Source: Sphaeramia orbicularis (lineage: Eukaryota > Chordata > Actinopteri > Kurtiformes > Apogonidae). Taken from it: 64,000 nt of DNA. Positions 12,155 to 24,618 of this stretch are shown piece after piece. The DNA lies in the NCBI RefSeq assembly GCF_902148855.1, contig NC_043966.1, forward strand, positions 22,088,588 to 22,152,587. Direction: 5' to 3'. The position numbers were made by a program, and so were the translations under genes. The stretch's first letter is position 1. Each line of letters begins with the position of its first letter. The notes below the pieces were generated by a model. It did no database searches and was not told where the DNA came from. It worked only from the letters and a program-made list of their open reading frames with translations.

Positions 12155-13028
12155 CCCCTGTTATTGTTCATTTATGAACAGTGTCCAGCCCAGAACCATG
12201 AAACCACCGATCAAGAAAACTGATCTCACAGAAAAACAATGACACATCTTTAAAATCCTTCTCAGTATATTTGTCCCATAACTGTTGCTAAGTTTGTAAG
12301 CTGTTGTGTTGTGGCATTCACTCCTGACGAATGCTATTGTTGGGCAATAGCGTATGTTTGTTAAAAGTTAATGTACCTTGTTATATCTGGGTTACTTGCT
12401 ACATGCCCCAACTTTTTTTTTCTTTTAAAAAAGGCAACAGCCAGACTCTCAGTTGTCACTTTTCTACCTGTTTATTTAGATATGAAGTAAACTGGTTGAA
12501 TCCTACAGTGACAGTTTACTAGATTTTGCTTGCTGTGTGGTTTGCTGTGTAGATGCCAACAAGTCACATTTACAAAAAAAATAATAATGGGTGTTTCACC
12601 TATTTCAGTGGGCTCACTTACTTTCTTTGCCTTTTGAAAGCCTTTCAGGGGGATCAGTTTAACAAAACATAACCTGGCATGGACGTTTATCCCTCTGACA
12701 AGTTGTCAACTCAACAGATGCCTTTGGGGGTCTTTTTTCATGCCTTTGATTTTAAGAACTGCTCTAGATATTGGTGAACATGTTTGTCCCTACTGTACAC
12801 AGATACAAGACATTTAAGACCCTTTCCTGGCACTTAACTTTGTTTTGTGCACACTTTCATAAAGCTGACATTTAAAGGCTGTGTGAGAACATTTGTATGC
12901 TATTTTACAATCTTACAAATCAGCTGTCATAATAGGCTGAATATACTGTTTAAATAGGATGATGTCTGTTTTCAGATTATAAAACTTTGCACTGGTAACC
13001 CATGTAACAAACTGTACATTTTCTTGTA

Positions 13029-13039
13029 AATAAAATAAA
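13029..13039 (+). terminator. UBE2A poly(A) signals (overlapping AATAAA pair)
   Basis: Two overlapping AATAAA hexamers lie about 875 bases past the UBE2A stop, so transcript cleavage is expected near 13055. The opposite-strand NKRF signal is about 90 bases further on. Confidence 0.75.
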
Positions 13040-13123
13040 TATACATCAGTTGTCTGGACTTTTTTCAGTACAAAAACTGTCCATCTTAAGCAAATTCAGC
13101 CTGATGAAGGTTATCATTTTTAA

Positions 13124-13129
13124 TTTATT
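13124..13129 (-). terminator. candidate NKRF poly(A) signal
   Basis: AATAAA on the minus strand, about 1.87 kb past the NKRF stop codon. It is the last good signal before the UBE2A 3' end. Nearer signals cannot be ruled out. Confidence 0.5.
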
Positions 13130-14999
13130 CACTTATTACAGCTGTGAAAACAAGCAGACAAGTTAACTGTACTCACATAAACCAACACATCTGACATTTA
13201 ACAAAGATCACAGCTTACAGTTTCCATGTGAGGATTTTCTAATCATGAATGCAGCTCTTGTAGAAGGATCTGCAGGTGTTATTAGAGCAAACAGCATTGC
13301 AAGTATTGCTGATTACAGATGTATCACTACAGTGAGACTGGTATGAGCACCTAGTTACAGTTGGATGTTAATGCCTCTCTAGTTCTGGTCTTTAATGTGT
13401 CACAATGTTCACAAACGAGTAGTGAAAAGCTGCATTTTCTGCCAGGTTCCCCAAATAGCCACAAAACAAACCATGTATATTGACAAAATACTAGTGAATT
13501 TGTTTTCAACTCAAATAATTGAAGAATCAGAACAAAATACCACAAAGCATGGAACACAATCTTGTGCAAAAGTGAATCAAAAATAGGACCAGTGGAATGG
13601 CAGTAGACAAAAAAAAAAATACTTTTTCTGAATTGCTTTGGCACAATTCTCTAAAGATATTTTCTAAATTTATACAAGCCTCCAAACCACTGCACACTTG
13701 TTGAGAGGGAAACTTCTAATTCTTTTTTTAAACAAATTTCTAATATAACCACACATCACTGAAATTATTCAAGTTGAAGTATTTACAATTTCTCACAATT
13801 ACTAATTGAATAAATCTTGTTGATCTTAACAGATTATGTTGCTTGCCAGTCAAACAGGTTTACTCTAGGGGTGTCCAAACCAGGTCCACAAGGGCCAGTA
13901 TCCTGCATGTTTTAGATATTTCCCTCTTCCAGCACACCTGGTTCAATTAATGTTCAGCTCATCATCAAGCTCTGCGGAAGCCTGATAACAATGTAATGGC
14001 TTACAGGTGTGCTAGAAAAGGGAAATATCTAAAACATGCAGGATACTGGCCCTCAAGCACCAGATTTGGACACCCCTGCAATGAATTCTGTCACTGTGAG
14101 GGTGTCGCTCAGCAGTTACGCATCTACAAATTTCATAATGGTAATATCTATTGTTTTTGGTAAGGTCTGTAAAATCGGTTAGATTCTGAATCCAATTGAG
14201 GAATTATTTTCTGCATGGAGGAAGGAGGACAAAACAGGAGCGACAGATGTCTGGTGAGGTGGGAAATGTGAGAGTGCAATCGTTTACTTGTTGAAATCGA
14301 CATCTGAATATCCTTCAGTCACAGTGGCTAGACAAAATATCGTGGGATTTAATAATTGTTTTTTCTGACCCACTTAATCCTTGGGAGGGTCATGGAGGTA
14401 CAAATTAGACTGATTAACCCATTAAGATGCATGGAACATGGGTGGTGGGAGGAAGCTGGGATACCTGAAGAGAACCTACACAAACATGAGGAGAACATGA
14501 AACCACACAGAACAGCCCCTGCTGGCCAGTACTGGGATAAAAATCATAGTGCAGATGAAAATGTGTCAAATGAAATGTAGATATAAGGAACGCTTTGCAG
14601 GGTCCAGTGCCATACTGCCAAAACATCTAAAAATTTTGACCCCTGTCATTTCCCCAACGCCAGCTCTCACCGGAGGGCACTAACCATTTATAAGAGCTAC
14701 AAGTGAGTTACGGTGTTGTGCTCCTCTATATAAGTTGCTTTGACAAATGCACTGTACATCAAGATTTGAGAGGGTTCTAAGAAATGGGCCAAAGCAATTA
14801 AGAAAAACTGTAAAGTACCAGTTGAAGTACTTTTCATGGCAAAGGAATGCAAAAACTGCAGGGGTTACCTGAAAGTGTCCTTTATTAGTGTGTTGTACAT
14901 ATGTCACAAACAAGTATTACCAAGTATCAGTTACACTTGTGTGTGATATGTTATAAAGTTCAAGCCAATGACATGTTTTTTTGCTGCTGTGCATGCTAA
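13130..14999 (-). other. NKRF 3' untranslated region (inferred)
   Basis: There is no coding frame with support between the NKRF stop and the presumed poly(A) signal. The stretch contains a fold-back transposon (13868-14077). Its extent depends on which poly(A) signal is used. Confidence 0.45.
13868..14077. mobile_element. fold-back MITE with long inverted arms
   Basis: The left arm (13868-13940) begins GGGGTGTCCAAA and the right arm (14004-14077) ends TTTGGACACCCC. The arms are near-complete inverted copies over about 73 bases, sharing CCAGTATCCTGCATGTTTTA and AGATATTTCCCT. The loop is about 63 bases. The end pattern suits hAT-like teleost MITEs, but I cannot see a clean 8-bp target duplication. 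It lies inside the presumed NKRF 3' UTR. Confidence 0.75.
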
Positions 15000-17900
15000 T
15001 TAATGTGAGGCCTGAGGTTTCACAAGCTCGTATCGTCCCACCTGTCCCTCCTGTAAAAGCTGACCAATGAGCTGGTCTTTGTGTACTTTCCGGCTCACAA
15101 CAAGGAACCGTTGTCTTCCCTGCCCATATGACTTGCTCCTTAGACCGTATTTCTGGGATATCTGGTGGATCTGCTTGCGTTCATCATTGGTGAGGTCAGT
15201 GGAAAAGCGGAGATCGTCCTGACGGTCGGAGCTGGCATAGTTACGAATGATGTCCTCAATATCACGCTTGCTGAGCTGATTTCCAGTTTTATCTGTGTCC
15301 ATGCCCAGTCCTTCTCTGGAGAACTGCTCCTTGACTTTGATAGGTTCTGCGATTCCTTCCCCGTCTCGGCCCAGACCACCACCCTTCCATCCCATTTTGC
15401 GGAGTAGCTGGTTTCCGATGTTGTCCTCTTTAATTTCCTGCTTCGTGGCCTCCTCACCAGAGCGAGCCATAATCTGGGAGCGTGATATGGCATCGCTGTG
15501 ACCCTCCTTCCTAAGGTTGGATTTAACCACAGCCTGTGTCTGTCTCAAGGTGGCTAGAGCCTCTTCTGCTGCAATGTGCTTCACAATTTTCTTTGGACCT
15601 ATTCCTGCTGCAACATACTGTCCTTCCAAATAAACCTCACACCTCCAACGATGATCAGGCAGAACTGTGAATTTGTAATCTGCACTCACTTTATTAAACT
15701 GAGCAGTATCATTAATAATACAGATAGCGTTGTCAGAATTCTCAAGGATAACCAGTTCACTAAGATGCTTCTTTTTACCACCCAGTTGTCCAAAGCGTCC
15801 AGAATCTGATTGATTATTTCCTCTGAAGTACTGGGACTGTTGTTGCTGCTGCTGTTGCTGCAGTTGTTGTTGTTGTTGTTGCTGCTGCTGTCGTGCTGCC
15901 TGGTTCATACGAAGTTTCCTTACCGCCTCCTCGGCCGCTGCATGCTTTGAGCTCTTTTTAGTACCAGTTGCCTGTGCCACCAGCTCATCTTGCAGAAAGA
16001 CACTACAAAGCCAAGCACTGTTAGGTAGCAGGTCGAACTTATAGTCTATTTTCATGCGATTGTAAGCTGCAGAATTGTTGAGTATGCAGATCGCATCGTG
16101 AGCATTATCCATAACCACAAACTCAGACCAGTGTTTCCGTTTGTCAGGCTCATACTGCCCTTTAGAGCTTGGTGTCGGTTTGTCCTCTGGGTTTCGAAGT
16201 GCAGGTAAAAAGGCTGGGGTTGGGCTGTGCATCTGGCACACAACCATGTCATTGACTACTGAATGTCTGTATTTGCGCTGCACAACACGAACTTCAACTG
16301 GTTTCAGGAAGAGTTTCACAGCCTGCTCAGAGGCACGGTCCCTTGCTCCATTTTTACTGCCCGAGTATCCAGTAGCAAGATAAACACCCTGACATCTCAG
16401 TTCACAGGCGTAGCCATCTGTGGGTACTTTCCTGTTCTTTGGTAGGTCAGCCTGAGGAATATCTTTCAGGTTGACATAAATATATTCAGGATTGGTCTTA
16501 CAGGCCTGGATGCTGCGGCTCAACATAAAATTATAGTTTGGCGAGTCACTACCAGTCATAAACATAGGGTCCCTAAAGGCGACGACCAAAGCAGACGCTA
16601 CATTAGCTATCAGTCTCTGCTTCTCATCTAATGTTGACTGAGATACAGGAAGAGGTTGTGAAGAAGCCCCCGACTGAGAAGTGGTGGGACTGCTCCTGCC
16701 TGGACTGTTGTAGACTCTGCTGAATGGCCTACTTGCTGATGGCCGGTCCTGATGACTGTACCCCAAACCTTGACGTCCTGAGTCCCAGCATCCCGACCTG
16801 TTTCCATACCCATTGTATCTGTTGGGCTGAGAATAAGAATCTGAATTTCGAGAGGAGTGGGCCTCATACTTGGCTGTGTAGTCCTGCTGTGTTTTTGACA
16901 TGAAGTTGGTGGCCGAGCCACGGCCTCCATAACCCAGCCCACTCGTACTACCAGAGGAAATGTCTCTGTCCCTATCTCTATGGGAACCCCAAGAGTCAGA
17001 GCTGTAGGATGGCACTCTGTCAAACGCAGGCCTCAGAGATGAGGAACCCTGCATTCGACTGGTGCTGCTGTAGGATGAGTGTTCAGAGTCCCACTGTCTC
17101 ACACTGTACGACTCACTCCTCCTGCGTTCCTTATCATTCTCCTTCTCATCTGCACCACTTCCACAGCTACTTCCACCACTGACAAAATGTACAGGCTCAA
17201 ATCGGGGTCTGGAACCAAATTTTGACACAGGCATTTTCCTCATGGGCTCCTCTCCTGAAACAGTATGACAGAAAATGAATTAGAAAACAAATTATGGCGT
17301 TTCTGAAGCATGACTGCTGTAATTAGTTAGTGTAGCATACTTAATGTGCTAAATGTCCTGTAAAAACTGCAGGGTGATCTTATTCATTTTACATATTATT
17401 CATCTTATTCAATAAAATCTTGACAGTGAAATTTCAAAAGATGCAAGACAATAAAAAAAAATGTGAGCACAGATACTAATCCATAAATACCATTTGCTGT
17501 AAACAATACCTATTACACTATATATTATGCCATACAAGCCTCTAAAAACAAGCAAATTACATCTTTTAAGGAAACAAAAATACAGCCATTTTTGTCTGTA
17601 TACATTGTATTTTATTTAAATGCTTTTAATACTTTATGTATCATTTTGAATTTTATTACATGCTGATGCAAATTTACACAAGTAGTTAAAAATGTATTAA
17701 GTAATTGACTCCGGACAACTTTGCCGAAAATATGTTGTTTTGTTATAGAAATTTTTATCTAGATATCACATTAGTATCAGGATGTGGGGTTTTAGTCATA
17801 TCTTCCTGAGACAAAGGAAAGTTTTGGCTTTTTTTACATTAAATCGTCTTGATTGGAAACAGCATAATGAAACTTTTTTCAGATACATATTTTTATGGAA

Positions 17901-18337
17901 GGTCCTTTGCAGTGGACAGTTTTTTTTTTGTTTTTTATGTGAAGCTGTGAAATTACTGTGCCTTACAGATCACAAACATGCATCACTGGGGTTCAAGAGG
18001 ACATTGCAAAGCCATACTATTATTGCTTTCAGTCTGACAAACCTTAATGTTTAATATTGTCTTGCTCATCCTACATTCACTGGATATACAGTATATCTCA
18101 AAGTAAGTCTACCAACTGTTAGGCTACAAAACTAAAAATATAACTACATAACTTTAAATCAACAATTTAAACAACAAAAAGTGACACATGTAATCTGGTG
18201 TATTCATCTCCTGAGACCTATAAAATAAAAACCGACACAAACTCACTCCCATCAGAAGAAGTAGGTCTCTTTTTTGCTTCAGAAGTAGGACTTGGATCGA
18301 AGGAGGGCATTTCGCCAGTGTCAGTCCCTTCTGCCAT
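15000..18337 (-). CDS. nkrf: NF-kappa-B-repressing factor (NKRF)
   Basis: There are two coding exons on the minus strand: 18337-18247 (ATG, MAEGTDTGEMPSFD) and 17254-15000. The join A|GA gives ..SSDGREEPMRKMPVSKFGSRPRFEPVHF, which lines up with the human N-terminus (MAEGIDIGEMPSYD.. RPRFEPVHF). The product is 781 aa against 690 in human. In order it shows a Ser/Tyr/Arg-rich disordered N-terminus (to about 235), an XRN2-binding-type (XTBD) segment (about 238-305, IQACKTNPEYIY), dsRNA-binding-like repeats, a glutamine tract (about 485-504), a G-patch (about 642-687, NIGNQLLRKMGWKGGGLG) and an R3H-type C-terminus. NKRF is a nucleolar/nuclear RNA-binding protein that works with XRN2 and DHX15 in rRNA processing and represses NF-kB targets. 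A non-coding first exon ends at donor AAG|GTAAGT (18780). Confidence 0.96.
15833..15890 (-). repeat. CAG/CAA tract coding polyglutamine in NKRF
   Basis: Mixed CAG and CAA codons give two runs of eight to nine glutamines split by one leucine, between two dsRNA-binding-like segments. The human protein, as I recall it, has no such run at this place. Confidence 0.9.
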
Positions 18338-18550
18338 CACCAGCACGGTCCAAATCAAATCCAGGCCATACCTGATAATGAGGCCGAGGATGTAAGTTTG
18401 ACAGCCAAATGAATGAATCCACACAAACACAACATTTGAACATGAGTTACTATAGCATGCTGCTCTGCTCACAGAGAATCAAAGCACTAACTGTCAACTA
18501 ACATTACCAACAGAAGCAGCACGTGGCAAGTGTACTACAGTTAAAGCGCC

Positions 18551-18577
18551 GGGGGGGGGGGGGGGGGGGGGGGGGGG
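18551..18577 (+). repeat. G27 homopolymer in NKRF intron 1
   Basis: An uninterrupted run of 27 G on the plus strand (27 C in the NKRF pre-mRNA sense), 200-230 bases from the first splice donor. It is the only long G run in the window. It may be a G-quadruplex former, and its true length is hard to sequence. Confidence 0.9.
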
Positions 18578-18780
18578 CATTTAATCACTCTAATTTAAAT
18601 ACAATTTAAATTAGTTTAAGGGAGAAAACAGGTGAATTTCGTGTCAACATCAGGCCTTGACAGAGTGACGCAGTAGGCCAATAGCTCAAAAAGGTGCATC
18701 TCCGAAGAGGCAATAACAAACTACACATCACATTCAAAAGCCCGTTTATATAATATTCGTTAACTGTGTCGCTTACTTAC

Positions 18781-18950
18781 CTTAAGGTGTAGCCTTTGTT
18801 CCGACTTGACTTGTCCTATAGCTCAGCAATAAATAATATTATTATTTTTATCTTCAGCCGGCTATTAGCTTCTTTCAGCTAGCATTAGCTGCCCTGTAGA
18901 GCTGCTGACTGCTAGCATTAGCCAGCTAGCTTTTACTAACTCTTCAACAT
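18781..18950 (-). promoter_or_regulatory. NKRF non-coding exon 1 and promoter
   Basis: A strong donor (AAG|GTAAGTAAG) at 18781/18780 marks the end of a leader exon. Its upstream limit is guessed at about 18950. The second leader/coding exon starts at 18371, after an ATTATCAG acceptor. Two GCTAGCATTAGC copies lie within 18860-18931. Downstream of these on the plus strand nothing coding is recognised. Confidence 0.5.
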
Positions 18951-20820
18951 GCGACAGCCGTTTCTTTCTGTGTTCTTTAACAAACGCCGGGAATTATACG
19001 AGACGGACATGTGTGTCTGTGTCCTTCATGTGGCCTCTCTCACTAAGACTGCTGGAACTGCATCACAAATCTCTGATGAGCTACAGATATCCACTAGACT
19101 AGCAGGAAGCATCCATTTTCTGGTCCAACTACAGTAAAATCATGGCGTCTGTCACCGCACTGGCCCACAATGCATTGCAGCCGGACAGTTCATGCAGCGT
19201 GCTGTAACTCAGCTGTTTACATGAGGTTTATCAGCGGCACAAGCGAGGAACTATGAAAACAATTACTGGCACTGTTTACTGTACAACTTACAGAACACCA
19301 TTTGTGTAATTAGGTTACATATATATATATATTGGACATTGAAAATAATTATTAAACCACGTGAGATTTTATGCAGAAATTCAATATAACAAGGCTTTTG
19401 ATATTCTATTCTGAAAAATATTTATTTCCAGATTATTTTTAAATATCAGATCACATATTATTTGTTACTTGAAAAAATAGGGGGTTTGTTGACATAAATT
19501 CTTTATTAAATTTGTAAATAAAACGTTTTTGTGTCCTCTGTATCTATATTTACATAGAGGAAACCTAGGTAGCTTTACATGTCACAATTATCTAATCAGC
19601 CTTTCCAAAGCCCTGTATCTAAACATGTTTGTATCCATATTGAACTTTTTTCCCAATATTTTTGCACATAATTGCACTGTCTATTCTTGACCTTACTGAT
19701 ACCCCGTTCTCATTCTTAGCTCTTGTGTCCAGTCAAGTATAAATGGAGAGCAGTGGAAAAAACAGTCAAATTCTATCTTACATAAACTGATAAAGCTGAT
19801 TTCATCCTACTTTAATTTTCAACCCTACTATAGATGCTGTTGAACCAGCAGCAGGTAAATTTGTCAATAGTCAGAAATGTATCAAATATTTTAATACCCA
19901 CTTTGTCAAGGTGTTTCTTTATGTACACTGAGGTAGAAACAATCTAGCTATTCTATTGTCGACATTACATTGTATTACCAACAGTAAAATTTTAAACATG
20001 ACATTTTAATTTGATAAGAAATTTAATTTGTACTCTCTTTTGTTTGATGTAGACACATTCATTTACAGAACTTGTTAAATAGTTTGTGTCAATATTTTTT
20101 TTTATCTTCCATTATTTTACCTTATTTAATTTTTACATTTCAGATACTGAGTATGGTTGAAACTGAATGTTTCCACTGTTAATATGTAAGTTATTTTTTC
20201 TTTAACTGATTAGTTATTTACTTGTAGGCAATAAAATTGTGAAAAAGCCAAAGATTACATCCTCAAAAGTATGTTGTTGGTTCAGAAAACAAAAAACATT
20301 AAGTGTATTTTCATTGAGAAATAAAGAAACCATAAAAGCTTCCTTGAATTTAAGGGACTGGAATCAGAAAATTCTGATATTTTAAAAAAAAATTTCACAC
20401 CCATTAATTGTATTAATTATCAAAATAGTTGGTCATTCATTGCATAGTTGGTGCTGCTGTACGTAAATTCTTTAACGGCCATGGAGGCAACACAGCAGTT
20501 AAAGAATTTATTGGACAAATGATCTTTTATAAGAACTTTTAGAATTTAAATACTCGTTAATAAATATTCAATTTAAAATTTTTGTCTGTCTACAAACTAA
20601 ATTCATGTTTAATTTTTCCAGGCATTTAACAATATAAAAATAGCTGAGAAAAAGTTATATTTATTACACTGTAAGGTCTGATGTCTGAAAATAAAGTGCT
20701 GACTATATTACCTCACCATACATACATACACCATAAAAGAGCAACTTTCACAGAGGAAAATTAACCTTGATAGAAGAAAATATGTAACTTTACTAATGAA
20801 AGACACAAACTTACTTTTGG
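18951..20820. other. AT-rich intergenic stretch between NKRF and SEPTIN6
   Basis: No exon is recognised. It holds an (AT)n run near 19319-19332 and a perfect short inverted repeat (20464-20510). The rest is AT-rich with only short open frames. Confidence 0.5.
20464..20510. repeat. perfect 13-bp inverted repeat, 21-base loop
   Basis: TAAATTCTTTAAC at 20464-20476 is followed at 20498-20510 by its exact complement, GTTAAAGAATTTA. It could form a hairpin in RNA or cruciform DNA. No U-run follows directly, and no larger element is evident. Confidence 0.8.
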
Positions 20821-20829
20821 ATCACATTT

Positions 20830-20835
20830 TTTATT
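20830..20835 (-). terminator. candidate distal poly(A) signal of SEPTIN6
   Basis: AATAAA on the minus strand, 4.2 kb past the SEPTIN6 stop. A nearer candidate lies at 23164-23169 and others near 21.4-21.6 kb, so several 3' UTR lengths are possible. Confidence 0.35.
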
Positions 20836-23163
20836 GAAAATGTACATCAATGGAATCAAACTTAAGTAAGATATTGAATCATTTGTAGAGTGGGAGAGTT
20901 TTTGACTACAAGAGGTGATGACTGATACTTAGAAAAATGTATGGCATTTTCTGACACCAAAATGTTACTTTACACTCAGAGTCACGTCCAAAGATCATAG
21001 GTAATAAACAACAAGTTTTCACTTCAATACACAAAATATATCCTTATAAATTATATAAATGCACGAGTATTCTTTAATACTCCTATCTGGGATTCAGTTC
21101 AACTTCATCTTATACTAATATTTGGCAAAATGAGAGCTGAAATCATAGGACAGAGCAAATATACAATAATAATAATATGCACCATATGAAGAAAACAATG
21201 ACGAAGTTGAAACAGACTGCATAAACTGAGTTATTAAGGGGATAAAACAAGCATGTCAAAGGTCAAAGATCACAGCGGTATTGAAATAAAAAGATGCATG
21301 CAAAATATAGAATAGGCTGGTGAATTTTAAAGCACAATGTCTAAAAGGCCATTTCATGTGACCTCCATGGTATCCAACAGTGACATGTAAACAGGTCACC
21401 ATCAAATGAAGTGGTAAGAATAACATATTGCTTTGGCTTCTGCATGATTATGACTGATTATTTATGATCATTTATTTAGGTTTTTGTGTATATGGTGATT
21501 TCATACTTCAAAAATGCTCATGAGATTTCATTTCAAATGTAACTAGAATGAATAAAATAACATGACTTCTAATTCATAACACATTATACATAATGCATTA
21601 AATGCTTCTGTCCTTGACAAGTTTATTTGTAATCAGCGAGCCTCAATGTTTTAGTGGCGCATTGTTCTGATGTGTGCTTCGTAGTAGGAATTAAATTTCC
21701 TGTTGAAAAGATGTGTGCATAGTGCAGATCACTGCAAATTTCATTCAAGTAAAAATCAAATAATGGTTTCACCCATGAATCCTGTAAATGTATGAACCCC
21801 ACTGATGACTTCTACTAAATGACATAAGAGCCTCTTTATATACAGTAAATTAAGACATAATAGCGGATTTAACTGTGCCCAGTTCCCAACCTTAGCTTCA
21901 TTAGGTGGTCAGAAATACCATGCGAGTCCACATAAGGCCATGTTCAACAAGGGAGATGCAATGGGGAAAAAAACTAAAATAAAAGTCAATACAGTGAGAG
22001 AAACGGGAAGAGGTAAAGGTTGCTTAGTTCTTGCTGAAGCTGCAATCCCCTCTTCAGGTGGTCAAGACAGATTAAAAGAAGCTAAAGAGACAAAGACAGA
22101 AATCCAGCAGTTAGAGATGTCAAAGCAGAAACACAGACAGGCTTGAGCCAAACATTGAGAAGTGCATCTAAGACGAGGGAGAAAAAAGATTTAGGTTTTA
22201 TTATCACAGACACATAATCAAGTGCTAAAACCCTAGTGATCATACACATTACACACATTAAGCATCAGATAAAGGTGATACTGTGTGTGTTGATGATGCT
22301 GTATGATTTTTAAGTGATGAATGCACTCAGCAGGGTGTTTTACATATGTGAATGTCTGCACTGTGCACCAAACTGTAAACATAATATACTAATCTAACAA
22401 TAAATGCAAACGTTTATGTGCATGTAATATCCATCTGAATGGAAGTGCAAAGGTGTTAGTAAATACAAAGACAATAAAAAACAGTTCAATATGCAGTAAA
22501 GCAAGAGTTAGACAGCTCAACATGAGGTGAGGTTAGATAAGCAGCAAACACACAGATACACATTAACCCATATAATGCAGAGCAGGTAATGGTTAAGAAA
22601 CCCTGAAGGATGGGGTCCACAAAGCCTCTGGTCACAACTGAGGTACTCAGTACCCACAAACGTTGGTCGTTTAGCAAAGCTTGAGGGCTGAGGACCTACT
22701 CAGTGCAGAGCCAGGGATTACTGCAAAGGAAAGTGAATACACACAGACCAGTGAGCTGAGGTTTATCAGGAGGGAACGGCTCTTCTCTCACCATGTTTTG
22801 GTTCTGATGTCATGTGGAACCACAACGGAAAAGTGAAAAACTGAGGAAAAAACTGAGGTCAGCTGAAACACTAGGATGAAGGCCTTGAATTGATGCAACA
22901 AAAGAGCAGTAAGAATCAACATTTTTACCTTGATGATGACTTGATTTTTGAAAAGTCTTGTTTTTTTAAAGCAAAAAACACCATTTACTGTCCAAAAGAC
23001 TTGAATAATCATGTCTTAAATTTAAAAGCATCTGGAACTCCTCAATATTCACATGAAGTGAACCAGCTTTCCTCTCTGAGGTCCATGAAACTTCCATTTG
23101 ATCTTCTAATCTGTGATACACAATGATTATGGCCACAGTTGTAACATTTGGTGAAAAATGGCC

Positions 23164-23169
23164 TTTATT
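23164..23169 (-). terminator. candidate proximal poly(A) signal of SEPTIN6
   Basis: AATAAA on the minus strand, 1.9 kb past the stop codon. It would give a 3' UTR that excludes the AT-rich distal part but includes the hAT-like element. Confidence 0.3.
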
Positions 23170-23775
23170 TTCTTTAGAGATAATATATTTAGGCGCAACA
23201 CTGATACAAACAACACTGGTCCCTGCAGGACATTGGACAAAATGATGCATGACTTTAAATGTGCCTTCATATTGAGAAAAATAAAAAAAGAAAGTTACAA
23301 TTGCACTGACAACATATATATATATATAGATATATATATAAAATTTAAAAACATCACATTTGTGTAAAAGAAAGTGCAAATGTGAAAGCTAATACAAGTA
23401 CGCACATAACACATGACAATGAATGAGGTATGGGAGAAGTGACTAAGAGATTAGGCTCACATCTGTTCATGCATCAGACTAAAATGAAACGACATCAGCA
23501 CAGGGACACATTACATCTCTAAATGAACACTTCCTGCAAGATAATAATAACTGAAGTAATGTTTAGTGGAATGCAATTGACTTTATCTTGAGCATCCTCA
23601 AGATAATTATCCATTACAGCTGATTTTATAAAACTACTACTTAGAGAATCAGTAAGGTGACCAATATCCTTTTGTTGAAGATGGATCAGTTTATAAATTA
23701 TTCATTTTATCCTTTCAAGATTGGCAGTTAAATCCTCATCTGTCTATCTTTCTTGTAATATCTCGCAGCTCAAAC

Positions 23776-24618
23776 CAGAGGTGGAAAACGTACTGAAAAA
23801 TTGTAAGTAAAAGTAACTCTGCTTAAATTCTACTCAAGTAAAAGTACCCATCTAAAAATCTACTTGAGTAAAAGTTAAAAAAAAAAAAAAAAGTACTTAA
23901 TTTAAAATTTACATTGAGTAAAAGTTACGTTCAATTACTTGATGTAAAAAAAGGATGAGTCATAAATCCAATCCAGCACTAGTTGTTTTTAATCAACTTT
24001 TAGTCCACATAATAATTAGGACCTTTCAGGTGGTATAATGTGCACACTTTGTTCAGACCACCCCATAAAACATTTTTAAGTACAAGTGGTATACGTTGTG
24101 AGTTCTATGATCCATTTTTTTCTTTATAGGCAATTGCTAGCTATACTATGAATTAAAGCCATTAAAGCAGACTTACTAAATGACACATGAAACTTAAACC
24201 AATCAAACTCAGTGTCTGGGACACTCATGTTTTGAAGACAACTGAGCTGACTTTGATGGGCCATCACTGTCCACCCAAAGCTCATAGTCTAGGCTACAGC
24301 TAACAGCCAGCAGCTAGTCTATTATACATGAATTAAAATGATTTCACACTGCAAAAAAGGAGTGTCTACAAACAAGATAAAAACACTAAATATGAGGAAA
24401 TAGGTCCTCAAAACAAGTCAAATTTCATTTCATTTCATTTTTTACTCAGTAACGAGGGGTTTTCCCAATGTAGCGAAGTAAAATACTTGGGTCAAAATGT
24501 ACTTGAGTAAAATTAAAATTACCTATTTCAAAAACTACTTTAAAAATGACCAATAACTCTCAAAAACTACTCAATTACAGTAACATGAGTAAATGTAATT
24601 TGTTACTTTCCACCTCTG
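23776..24618. mobile_element. non-autonomous hAT element with 8-bp target duplication
   Basis: The 843-bp element begins CAGAGGTGGAAA and ends TTTCCACCTCTG. It is flanked by exact copies of GCTCAAAC (23768-23775 and 24619-24626). Eight-base duplications with CAGAGGTGG ends fit hAT. The interior has the AAGTAAAAGTA / TACTTGAGTAAA words typical of the teleost element family. No transposase frame is seen. The intact duplication suggests a fairly recent insertion. Confidence 0.9.

Noticed and set aside
22966-23379. 137-codon minus-strand frame in the SEPTIN6 3' region
   Set aside because: Includes an (AT)n repeat translation and no family motif; no splice or promoter support.
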